A stretch of 64,000 nucleotides of DNA. Source: Myrica gale. Taxonomy: Eukaryota; Streptophyta; Magnoliopsida; Fagales; Myricaceae. Made by a program: the position numbers and the translations under genes. Where the stretch lies: positions 12,214,001 to 12,278,000 of the forward strand of contig OZ005608.1 of the NCBI GenBank assembly GCA_963930655.1, read 5' to 3'. The notes under the pieces were generated by a model. It ran no database searches, was not told the DNA's origin, and saw only the letters and a list, made by a program, of their open reading frames with translations. Shown piece by piece: positions 56,051 to 64,000 of this stretch (its first letter is position 1; every line of letters begins with the position of its first letter).

Positions 56051-56169
56051 GGGAGCGATCATACCAGCACTAATGCACCGGATCCCATCAGAACTCCGCA
56101 GTTAAGCGTGCTTGGGCGAGAGTAGTACTAGGATGGGTGACCTCCTGGGAAGTCCTCGTGTTGCACCCC
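56051..56169 (+). rRNA. 5S rRNA: 5S rRNA gene, copy 142, T4A
   Basis: a spacer; paralogue of copy 107 at exactly 13,890 bp. Confidence 0.94.
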
Positions 56170-56447
56170 AACATCTTTTTTCCCGCCCCCGAGAAGATTT
56201 TCGTGCGGAAAAAATATTTATCTGAACGGGATTAGATTTCCGCCGGTATTTGGAAACACTCCACTTTTCCGGTGCGAAAAAAGAAGACGAAAACTACATG
56301 GCGAACTTTTGATTTTTCAAAAACTCGGATATTTTTTTGTCGCAATTCGGCGCGAAAAACCTCTTTCAGCGACGTTGAATACCCGTGAATGGATGTATTT
56401 CCCCTGTGAGAGGGATCCATATAAGAAATCATTGCAACAACCATAAC

Positions 56448-56566
56448 GGGTGCGATCATACCAGCACTAATGCACCGGATCCCATCAGAACTCCGCAGTT
56501 AAGCGTGCTTGGGCGAGAGTAGTACTAGGATGGGTGACCTCCTGGGAAGTCCTCGTGTTGCACCCC
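56448..56566 (+). rRNA. 5S rRNA: 5S rRNA gene, copy 143, consensus
   Basis: b spacer. Confidence 0.97.
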
Positions 56567-56844
56567 AACATCTTTTTTCCCGCCCCCGAGAAGATTTTCG
56601 TGCGGAAAAAATATTTATCTGAACGGGATTAGATTTCCGCCGGTATTTGGAAACACTCCACTTTTCCGGTGCGAAAAAAGAAGACGAAAACTACATGGCG
56701 AACTTTTGATTTTTCAAAAACTCGGATATTTTTTTGTCGCAATTCGGCGCGAAAAAGATCCTTCAGCGACGTTGAATACCCGTGAATGGATGTATTTCCC
56801 CTGTGAGAGGGATCCATATAAGAAATCATTGCAACAACCATAAC

Positions 56845-56963
56845 GGGTGCGATCATACCAGCACTAATGCACCGGATCCCATCAGAACTCCGCAGTTAAG
56901 CGTGCTTGGGCGAGAGTAGTACTAGGATGGGTGACCTCCTGGGAAGTCCTCGTGTTGCACCCC
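56845..56963 (+). rRNA. 5S rRNA: 5S rRNA gene, copy 144, consensus
   Basis: c spacer. Confidence 0.97.
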
Positions 56964-57241
56964 AACATCTTTTTTCCCGCCCCCGAGAAGATTTTCGTGC
57001 GGAAAAAATATTTATCTGAACGGGATTAGATTTCCGCCGGTATTTGGAAACACTCCACTTTTCCGGTGCGAAAAAAGAAGACGAAAACTACATGGCGAAC
57101 TTTTGATTTTTCAAAAACTCGGATATTTTTTTGTCGCAATTCGGCGCGAAAAAGATCCTTCAGCGACGTTGAATACCCGTGAATGGATGTATTTCCCCTG
57201 TGAGAGGGATCCATATAAGAAATCATTGCAACAACCATAAC

Positions 57242-57360
57242 GGGTGCGATCATACCAGCACTAATGCACTTGATCCCATCAGAACTCCGCAGTTAAGCGT
57301 GCTTGGGCGAGAGTAGTACTAGGATGGGTGACCTCCTGGGAAGTCCTCGTGTTGCACCCC
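57242..57360 (+). rRNA. 5S rRNA: 5S rRNA gene, copy 145, C29T G30T
   Basis: Adjacent private changes (CACTTGATCC). C29T leaves a U-G wobble with G48, G30T breaks the pair with C47, and the gene BamHI site is lost. c spacer. Confidence 0.93.
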
Positions 57361-57638
57361 AACATCTTTTTTCCCGCCCCCGAGAAGATTTTCGTGCGGA
57401 AAAAATATTTATCTGAACGGGATTAGATTTCCGCCGGTATTTGGAAACACTCCACTTTTCCGGTGCGAAAAAAGAAGACGAAAACTACATGGCGAACTTT
57501 TGATTTTTCAAAAACTCGGATATTTTTTTGTCGCAATTCGGCGCGAAAAAGATCCTTCAGCGACGTTGAATACCCGTGAATGGATGTATTTCCCCTGTGA
57601 GAGGGATCCATATAAGAAATCATTGCAACAACCATAAC

Positions 57639-57757
57639 GGGTGCGATCATACCAGCACTAATGCACCGGATCCCATCAGAACTCCGCAGTTAAGCGTGCT
57701 TGGGCGAGAGTAGTACTAGGATGGGTGACCTCCTGGGAAGTCCTCGTGTTGCACCCC
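57639..57757 (+). rRNA. 5S rRNA: 5S rRNA gene, copy 146, consensus
   Basis: c spacer. Confidence 0.97.
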
Positions 57758-58035
57758 AACATCTTTTTTCCCGCCCCCGAGAAGATTTTCGTGCGGAAAA
57801 AATATTTATCTGAACGGGATTAGATTTCCGCCGGTATTTGGAAACACTCCACTTTTCCGGTGCGAAAAAAGAAGACGAAAACTACATGGCGAACTTTTGA
57901 TTTTTCAAAAACTCGGATATTTTTTTGTCGCAATTCGGCGCGAAAAACCTCTTTCAGCGACGTTGAATACCCGTGAATGGATGTATTTCCCCTGTGAGAG
58001 GGATCCATATAAGAAATCATTGCAACAACCATAAC

Positions 58036-58154
58036 GGGTGCGATCATACCAGCACTAATGCACCGGATCCCATCAGAACTCCGCAGTTAAGCGTGCTTGG
58101 GCGAGAGTAGTACTAGGATGGGTGACCTCCTGGGAAGTCCTCGTGTTGCACCCC
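58036..58154 (+). rRNA. 5S rRNA: 5S rRNA gene, copy 147, consensus
   Basis: b spacer. Confidence 0.97.
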
Positions 58155-58432
58155 AACATCTTTTTTCCCGCCCCCGAGAAGATTTTCGTGCGGAAAAAAT
58201 ATTTATCTGAACGGGATTAGATTTCCGCCGGTATTTGGAAACACTCCACTTTTCCGGTGCGAAAAAAGAAGACGAAAACTACATGGCGAACTTTTGATTT
58301 TTCAAAAACTCGGATATTTTTTTGTCGCAATTCGGCGCGAAAAACCTCTTTCAGCGACGTTGAATACCCGTGAATGGATGTATTTCCCCTGTGAGAGGGA
58401 TCCATATAAGAAATCATTGCAACAAACATAAC

Positions 58433-58551
58433 GGGTGCGATCATACCAGCACTAATGCACCGGATCCCATCAGAACTCCGCAGTTAAGCGTGCTTGGGCG
58501 AGAGTAGTACTAGGATGGGTGACCTCCTGGGAAGTCCTCGTGTTGCACCCC
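58433..58551 (+). rRNA. 5S rRNA: 5S rRNA gene, copy 148, consensus
   Basis: a spacer. Confidence 0.97.
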
Positions 58552-58829
58552 AACATCTTTTTTCCCGCCCCCGAGAAGATTTTCGTGCGGAAAAAATATT
58601 TATCTGAACGGGATTAGATTTCCGCCGGTATTTGGAAACACTCCACTTTTCCGGTGCGAAAAAAGAAGACGAAAACTACATGGCGAACTTTTGATTTTTC
58701 AAAAACTCGGATATTTTTTTGTCGCAATTCGGCGCGAAAAACCTCTTTCAGCGACGTTGAATACCCGTGAATGGATGTATTTCCCCTGTGAGAGGGATCC
58801 ATATAAGAAATCATTGCAACAACCATAAC

Positions 58830-58948
58830 GGGTGCGATCATACCAGCACTAATGCACCGGATCCCATCAGAACTCCGCAGTTAAGCGTGCTTGGGCGAGA
58901 GTAGTACTAGGATGGGTGACCTCCTGGGAAGTCCTCGTGTTGCACCCC
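58830..58948 (+). rRNA. 5S rRNA: 5S rRNA gene, copy 149, consensus
   Basis: b spacer. Confidence 0.97.
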
Positions 58949-59226
58949 AACATCTTTTTTCCCGCCCCCGAGAAGATTTTCGTGCGGAAAAAATATTTAT
59001 CTGAACGGGATTAGATTTCCGCCGGTATTTGGAAACACTCCACTTTTCCGGTGCGAAAAAAGAAGACGAAAACTACATGGCGAACTTTTGATTTTTCAAA
59101 AACTCGGATATTTTTTTGTCGCAATTCGGCGCGAAAAAGATCCTTCAGCGACGTTGAATACCCGTGAATGGATGTATTTCCCCTGTGAGAGGGATCCATA
59201 TAAGAAATCATTGCAACAACCATAAC

Positions 59227-59345
59227 GGGTGCGATCATACCAGCACTAATGCACCGGATCCCATCAGAACTCCGCAGTTAAGCGTGCTTGGGCGAGAGTA
59301 GTACTAGGATGGGTGACCTCCTGGGAAGTCCTCGTGTTGCACCCC
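59227..59345 (+). rRNA. 5S rRNA: 5S rRNA gene, copy 150, consensus
   Basis: c spacer. Confidence 0.97.
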
Positions 59346-59623
59346 AACATCTTTTTTCCCGCCCCCGAGAAGATTTTCGTGCGGAAAAAATATTTATCTG
59401 AACGGGATTAGATTTCCGCCGGTATTTGGAAACACTCCACTTTTCCGGTGCGAAAAAAGAAGACGAAAACTACATGGCGAACTTTTGATTTTTCAAAAAC
59501 TCGGATATTTTTTTGTCGCAATTCGGCGCGAAAAACCTCTTTCAGCGACGTTGAATACCCGTGAATGGATGTATTTCCCCTGTGAGAGGGATCCATATAA
59601 GAAATCATTGCAACAACCATAAC

Positions 59624-59742
59624 GGGTGCGATCATACCAGCACTAATGCACCGGATCCCATCAGAACTCCGCAGTTAAGCGTGCTTGGGCGAGAGTAGTA
59701 CTAGGATGGGTGACCTCCTGGGAAGTCCTCGTGTTGCACCCC
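59624..59742 (+). rRNA. 5S rRNA: 5S rRNA gene, copy 151, consensus
   Basis: b spacer, at a place where the regular blocks have d2. Confidence 0.97.
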
Positions 59743-60020
59743 AACATCTTTTTTCCCGCCCCCGAGAAGATTTTCGTGCGGAAAAAATATTTATCTGAAC
59801 GGGATTAGATTTCCGCCGGTATTTGGAAACACTCCACTTTTCCGGTGCGAAAAAAGAAGACGAAAACTACATGGCGAACTTTTGATTTTTCAAAAACTCG
59901 GATATTTTTTTGTCGCAATTCGGCGCGAAAAAGCTCTTTCAGCGACGTTGAATACCCGTGAATGGATGTATTTCCCCTGTGAGAGGGATCCATATAAGAA
60001 ATCATTGCAACAAACATAAC

Positions 60021-60139
60021 GGGTGCGATCATACCAGCACTAATGCACCGGATCCCATCAGAACTCCGTAGTTAAGCGTGCTTGGGCGAGAGTAGTACTA
60101 GGATGGGTGACCTCCTGGGAAGTCCTCGTGTTGCACCCC
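60021..60139 (+). rRNA. 5S rRNA: 5S rRNA gene, copy 152, C49T
   Basis: Private C to T in a CpG (TCCGTAG), just before box A and outside helix III. e spacer with a full A6 run. Confidence 0.95.
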
Positions 60140-60417
60140 AACATCTTTTTTCCCGCCCCCGAGAAGATTTTCGTGCGGAAAAAATATTTATCTGAACGGG
60201 ATTAGATTTCCGCCGGTATTTGGAAACACTCCACTTTTCCGGTGCGAAAAAAGAAGACGAAAACTACATGGCGAACTTTTGATTTTTCAAAAACTCGGAT
60301 ATTTTTTTGTCGCAATTCGGCGCGAAAAACCTCTTTCAGCGACGTTGAATACCCGTGAATGGATGTATTTCCCCTGTGAGAGGGATCCATATAAGAAATC
60401 ATTGCAACAAACATAAC

Positions 60418-60536
60418 GGGTGCGATCATACCAGCACTAATGCACCGGATCCCATCAGAACTCCGCAGTTAAGCGTGCTTGGGCGAGAGTAGTACTAGGA
60501 TGGGTGACCTCCTGGGAAGTCCTCGTGTTGCACCCC
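60418..60536 (+). rRNA. 5S rRNA: 5S rRNA gene, copy 153, consensus
   Basis: a spacer. Confidence 0.97.
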
Positions 60537-60814
60537 AACATCTTTTTTCCCGCCCCCGAGAAGATTTTCGTGCGGAAAAAATATTTATCTGAACGGGATT
60601 AGATTTCCGCCGGTATTTGGAAACACTCCACTTTTCCGGTGCGAAAAAAGAAGACGAAAACTACATGGCGAACTTTTGATTTTTCAAAAACTCGGATATT
60701 TTTTTGTCGCAATTCGGCGCGAAAAACCTATTTCAGCGACGTTGAATACCCGTGAATGGATGTATTTCCCCTGTGAGAGGGATCCATATAAGAAATCATT
60801 GCAACAACCATAAC

Positions 60815-60933
60815 GGGTGCGATCATACCAGCACTAATGCACCGGATCCCATCAGAACTCCGCAGTTAAGCGTGCTTGGGCGAGAGTAGTACTAGGATGG
60901 GTGACCTCCTGGGAAGTCCTCGTGTTGCACCCC
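60815..60933 (+). rRNA. 5S rRNA: 5S rRNA gene, copy 154, consensus
   Basis: b spacer with a private ACCTATTTC. Confidence 0.97.
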
Positions 60934-61211
60934 AACATCTTTTTTCCCGCCCCCGAGAAGATTTTCGTGCGGAAAAAATATTTATCTGAACGGGATTAGA
61001 TTTCCGCCGGTATTTGGAAACACTCCACTTTTCCGGTGCGAAAAAAGAAGACGAAAACTACATGGCGAACTTTTGATTTTTCAAAAACTCGGATATTTTT
61101 TTGTCGCAATTCGGCGCGAAAAAGATCCTTCAGCGACGTTGAATACCCGTGAATGGATGTATTTCCCCTGTGAGAGGGATCCATATAAGAAATCATTGCA
61201 ACAACCATAAC

Positions 61212-61330
61212 GGGTGCGATCATACCAGCACTAATGCACCGGATCCCATCAGAACTCCGCAGTTAAGCGTGCTTGGGCGAGAGTAGTACTAGGATGGGTG
61301 ACCTCCTGGGAAGTCCTCGTGTTGCACCCC
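61212..61330 (+). rRNA. 5S rRNA: 5S rRNA gene, copy 155, consensus
   Basis: c spacer. Confidence 0.97.
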
Positions 61331-61608
61331 AACATCTTTTTTCCCGCCCCCGAGAAGATTTTCGTGCGGAAAAAATATTTATCTGAACGGGATTAGATTT
61401 CCGCCGGTATTTGGAAACACTCCACTTTTCCGGTGCGAAAAAAGAAGACGAAAACTACATGGCGAACTTTTGATTTTTCAAAAACTCGGATATTTTTTTG
61501 TCGCAATTCGGCGCGAAAAACCTCTTTCAGCGACGTTGAATACCCGTGAATGGATGTATTTCCCCTGTGAGAGGGATCCATATAAGAAATCATTGCAACA
61601 ACCATAAC

Positions 61609-61727
61609 GGGTGCGATCATACCAGCACTAATGCACCGGATCCCATCAGAACTCCGCAGTTAAGCGTGCTTGGGCGAGAGTAGTACTAGGATGGGTGACC
61701 TCCTGGGAAGTCCTCGTGTTGCACCCC
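61609..61727 (+). rRNA. 5S rRNA: 5S rRNA gene, copy 156, consensus
   Basis: b spacer. Confidence 0.97.
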
Positions 61728-62005
61728 AACATCTTTTTTCCCGCCCCCGAGAAGATTTTCGTGCGGAAAAAATATTTATCTGAACGGGATTAGATTTCCG
61801 CCGGTATTTGGAAACACTCCACTTTTCCGGTGCGAAAAAAGAAGACGAAAACTACATGGCGAACTTTTGATTTTTCAAAAACTCGGATATTTTTTTGTCG
61901 CAATTCGGCGCGAAAAACCTCTTTCAGCGACGTTGAATACCCGTGAATGGATGTATTTCCCCTGTGAGAGGGATCCATATAAGAAATCATTGCAACAAAC
62001 ATAAC

Positions 62006-62124
62006 GGGTGCGATCATACCAGCACTAATGCACCGGATCCCATCAGAACTCCGCAGTTAAGCGTGCTTGGGCGAGAGTAGTACTAGGATGGGTGACCTCC
62101 TGGGAAGTCCTCGTGTTGCACCCC
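62006..62124 (+). rRNA. 5S rRNA: 5S rRNA gene, copy 157, consensus
   Basis: a spacer. Confidence 0.97.
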
Positions 62125-62402
62125 AACATCTTTTTTCCCGCCCCCGAGAAGATTTTCGTGCGGAAAAAATATTTATCTGAACGGGATTAGATTTCCGCCG
62201 GTATTTGGAAACACTCCACTTTTCCGGTGCGAAAAAAGAAGACGAAAACTACATGGCGAACTTTTGATTTTTCAAAAACTCGGATATTTTTTTGTCGCAA
62301 TTCGGCGCGAAAAACCTCTTTCAGCGACGTTGAATACCCGTGAATGGATGTATTTCCCCTGTGAGAGGGATCCATATAAGAAATCATTGCAACAACCATA
62401 AC

Positions 62403-62521
62403 GGGTGCGATCATACCAGCACTAATGCACCGGATCCCATCAGAACTCCGCAGTTAAGCGTGCTTGGGCGAGAGTAGTACTAGGATGGGTGACCTCCTGG
62501 GAAGTCCTCGTGTTGCACCCC
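62403..62521 (+). rRNA. 5S rRNA: 5S rRNA gene, copy 158, consensus
   Basis: b spacer. Confidence 0.97.
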
Positions 62522-62799
62522 AACATCTTTTTTCCCGCCCCCGAGAAGATTTTCGTGCGGAAAAAATATTTATCTGAACGGGATTAGATTTCCGCCGGTA
62601 TTTGGAAACACTCCACTTTTCCGGTGCGAAAAAAGAAGACGAAAACTACATGGCGAACTTTTGATTTTTCAAAAACTCGGATATTTTTTTGTCGCAATTC
62701 GGCGCGAAAAAGATCCTTCAGCGACGTTGAATACCCGTGAATGGATGTATTTCCCCTGTGAGAGGGATCCATATAAGAAATCATTGCAACAACCATAAC

Positions 62800-62918
62800 G
62801 GGTGCGATCATACCAGCACTAATGCACCGGATCCCATCAGAACTCCGCAGTTAAGCGTGCTTGGGCGAGAGTAGTACTAGGATGGGTGACCTCCTGGGAA
62901 GTCCTCGTGTTGCACCCC
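62800..62918 (+). rRNA. 5S rRNA: 5S rRNA gene, copy 159, consensus
   Basis: c spacer. Confidence 0.97.
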
Positions 62919-63196
62919 AACATCTTTTTTCCCGCCCCCGAGAAGATTTTCGTGCGGAAAAAATATTTATCTGAACGGGATTAGATTTCCGCCGGTATTT
63001 GGAAACACTCCACTTTTCCGGTGCGAAAAAAGAAGACGAAAACTACATGGCGAACTTTTGATTTTTCAAAAACTCGGATATTTTTTTGTCGCAATTCGGC
63101 GCGAAAAAGATCCTTCAGCGACGTTGAATACCCGTGAATGGATGTATTTCCCCTGTGAGAGGGATCCATATAAGAAATCATTGCAACAACCATAAC

Positions 63197-63315
63197 GGGT
63201 GCGATCATACCAACACTAATGCACCGGATCCCATCAGAACTCCGCAGTTAAGCGTGCTTGGGCGAGAGTAGTACTAGGATGGGTGACCTCCTGGGAAGTC
63301 CTCGTGTTGCACCCC
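63197..63315 (+). rRNA. 5S rRNA: 5S rRNA gene, copy 160, G17A
   Basis: Private change that breaks G17-C61 of helix II. c spacer. Confidence 0.94.
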
Positions 63316-63593
63316 AACATCTTTTTTCCCGCCCCCGAGAAGATTTTCGTGCGGAAAAAATATTTATCTGAACGGGATTAGATTTCCGCCGGTATTTGGA
63401 AACACTCCACTTTTCCGGTGCGAAAAAAGAAGACGAAAACTACATGGCGAACTTTTGATTTTTCAAAAACTCGGATATTTTTTTGTCGCAATTCGGCGCG
63501 AAAAAGATCCTTCAGCGACGTTGAATACCTGTGAATGGATGTATTTCCCCTGTGAGAGGGATCCATATAAGAAATCATTGCAACAACCATAAC

Positions 63594-63712
63594 GGGTGCG
63601 ATCATACCAGCACTAATGCACCGGATCCCATCAGAACTCCGCAGTTAAGCGTGCTTGGGCGAGAGTAGTACTAGGATGGGTGACCTCCTGGGAAGTCCTC
63701 GTGTTGCACCCC
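63594..63712 (+). rRNA. 5S rRNA: 5S rRNA gene, copy 161, consensus
   Basis: c spacer with a private ATACCTGTG. Last complete gene. Confidence 0.97.
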
Positions 63713-63990
63713 AACATCTTTTTTCCCGCCCCCGAGAAGATTTTCGTGCGGAAAAAATATTTATCTGAACGGGATTAGATTTCCGCCGGTATTTGGAAAC
63801 ACTCCACTTTTCCGGTGCGAAAAAAGAAGACGAAAACTACATGGCGAACTTTTGATTTTTCAAAAACTCAGATATTTTTTTGTCGCAATTCGGCGCGAAA
63901 AACCTCTTTCAGCGACGTTGAATACCCGTGAATGGATGTATTTCCCCTGTGAGAGGGATCCATATAAGAAATCATTGCAACAACCATAAC

Positions 63991-64000
63991 GGGTGCGATC
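63991..64000 (+). rRNA. 5S rRNA: 5S rRNA gene, copy 162, cut by window end
   Basis: Only GGGTGCGATC is inside the window. b-type spacer with a private AACTCAGATA; the promoter is intact, so the gene presumably continues. Confidence 0.9.

Larger units (their letters stand above)
48630..56169 (+). repeat. Superblock copy 2 (7540 bp, 19 units)
   Basis: Same unit order and length as 34740-42279, including c' at 49305, f at 48908 and 51289, three T52G/A55T genes and T4A at 56051. Two differences seen: no G at the -27 position of copy 134 (copy 99 has it) and no T at the site equivalent to 41557. Confidence 0.9.
1..64000 (+). repeat. Tandem 5S rDNA array, 397-bp unit, 162 copies
   Basis: Direct head-to-tail repetition of gene plus spacer fills the whole window and runs off both ends. 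148 of the 161 gene-to-gene intervals are exactly 397 bp. The exceptions are one of 396 before copy 2 (a G missing in the spacer), three of 398 before copies 32, 37 and 40 (an extra base giving CTCTCAC), eight of 396 after the box-A-variant genes of domain 2 (one A fewer in the A6 run), and one of 264 after copy 73 (133-bp deletion). These sum exactly to the distance from 213 to 63991. No inversion, insertion or foreign sequence was found. Most copies have two BamHI sites, one in the gene at positions 30-35 and one in the spacer near -35. Confidence 0.99.
28822..64000 (+). repeat. Domain 2: homogenised half of the 5S array
   Basis: Contains copies 74-162. Almost all spacers share ATGGCGAAC with TTCGGCGCG, a combination I did not see in domain 1. 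Subtypes: a = ACCTC with AACAAACATAAC; b = ACCTC with AACAACCATAAC; c = AAGATCCTTC with AACAACCATAAC (c' also has GCGAATTTTT); d = as a with AAATTATTGC; d2 = d with AACAACCATAAC; e = AAGCTC with AACAAACATAAC; f = as b with ATGGGGAAC. 74 of 88 full-length genes are consensus; eight have T52G/A55T, three T4A, one C29T/G30T, one C49T and one G17A. The low diversity points to recent amplification or homogenisation. Confidence 0.95.
56170..64000 (+). repeat. Irregular unit order at the right end
   Basis: Units run b c c c b a b c b e a b c b a b c c c, then a final b spacer. No T52G/A55T gene occurs after 55376 and no strict multimer period was found. Private changes are at copies 145, 152 and 160, and copy 154 has ACCTATTTC in its spacer. 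Confidence 0.75.

Noticed and set aside
790..63605. A minus-strand reading frame of 75 codons recurring in almost every unit, from inside the 5S gene through the spacer
   Set aside because: It overlaps the 5S gene start and its promoter on the opposite strand, and it recurs only because the 397-bp unit recurs. Changes between copies alter residues freely, one copy (unit before 60815) has a stop, and the frame resembles no protein I recognise.
1..64000. CRISPR array, because of the regular spacing
   Set aside because: The conserved part is a 119-bp eukaryotic 5S gene and the 278-bp spacers are themselves near-identical, the opposite of CRISPR spacers.
1..64000. Centromeric satellite DNA, because of the higher-order repeats
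   Set aside because: Each monomer contains a recognisable 5S rRNA gene with pol III promoter and terminator. HOR-like order is real, but the sequence is rDNA.
1..64000. 5S-derived SINE (SINE3/Cassandra-type) elements
   Set aside because: Cassandra LTRs and 5S-derived SINEs carry 5S-like segments within unrelated sequence with A-rich or LTR ends. Here the genes are complete, tandem and end at T6.
1..64000. Linkage to 35S rDNA or another gene inside the spacer
   Set aside because: Spacers are only about 278 bp and show no rRNA, tRNA or snRNA motif.
1..64000. A previously undescribed defence or enzymatic system
   Set aside because: The whole window is accounted for by 5S genes and their spacers. 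The novelty lies in array architecture, not in a new gene system.

Overview
The window is one uninterrupted tandem array of 5S ribosomal RNA genes from a flowering plant nuclear genome. The 119-nt gene is recognisable base by base: it starts GGGTGCGATC, carries the internal pol III promoter (box A, intermediate element, box C) and a BamHI site at gene positions 30-35, and its 3' end GCACCC pairs with its 5' end. Each gene is followed by a T6 pol III terminator and preceded by a plant-type upstream promoter (ATATAA at -29 to -24, GC near -13, C at -1). The repeat unit is 397 bp (119-bp gene plus 278-bp spacer). All genes lie on the + strand. I count 160 full-length genes, one 23-nt stub at 28799-28821 and one 10-nt gene start cut by the window end. 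I see no protein-coding gene, transposon, tRNA, 35S rDNA or CRISPR. The gene and promoter grammar indicate an angiosperm; the spacer does not let me name the genus.

The array has two domains. Domain 1 (1-28821) is diverse: only 11 of 72 full-length genes match the consensus. The rest fall into recurring variant classes, including 18 genes with box A changes T52G/A55T plus G66A and G86T, 10 with G66A/G86T only, 19 with C46T/T88C (7 of them also C28A), 7 with G60T and 5 with T21G/T88C. Domain 2 (28822-64000) is homogeneous: 74 of 88 genes are consensus, 8 carry T52G/A55T alone, 3 carry T4A and 3 carry private changes. The domains meet at the only large rearrangement, a 133-bp deletion joining gene position 23 to the distal spacer at 28821/28822.

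Both domains are built from higher-order repeats (HORs), multimers of the 397-bp unit. Domain 1 has 1191-bp trimers (609-2990 and 6683-10255), 1985-bp pentamers (2316-6285), 1986-bp pentamers (11050-15021), a degenerate 3176-bp octamer (16611-22962) and four 794-bp dimers (25345-28520). Domain 2 has 5-, 6-, 7- and 11-unit blocks, each containing a box-A-variant gene followed by a one-base-shorter spacer. A 7540-bp run of blocks (34740-42279) recurs 13,890 bp downstream (48630-56169). Shared and private mutations give a partial order of the duplications.

Functionally the genes act in parallel: RNA polymerase III with TFIIIA, TFIIIB and TFIIIC would transcribe them to supply 5S rRNA for the large ribosomal subunit. 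Domain 2 looks like the better source of canonical 5S rRNA and domain 1 like a variant-rich, possibly silenced reservoir. That functional contrast is inference. Gene numbering used below: copy 1 starts at 213, copy 162 at 63991. Spacer letters (p-u, a-f) are defined in the two domain entries and refer to the spacer in front of the gene.
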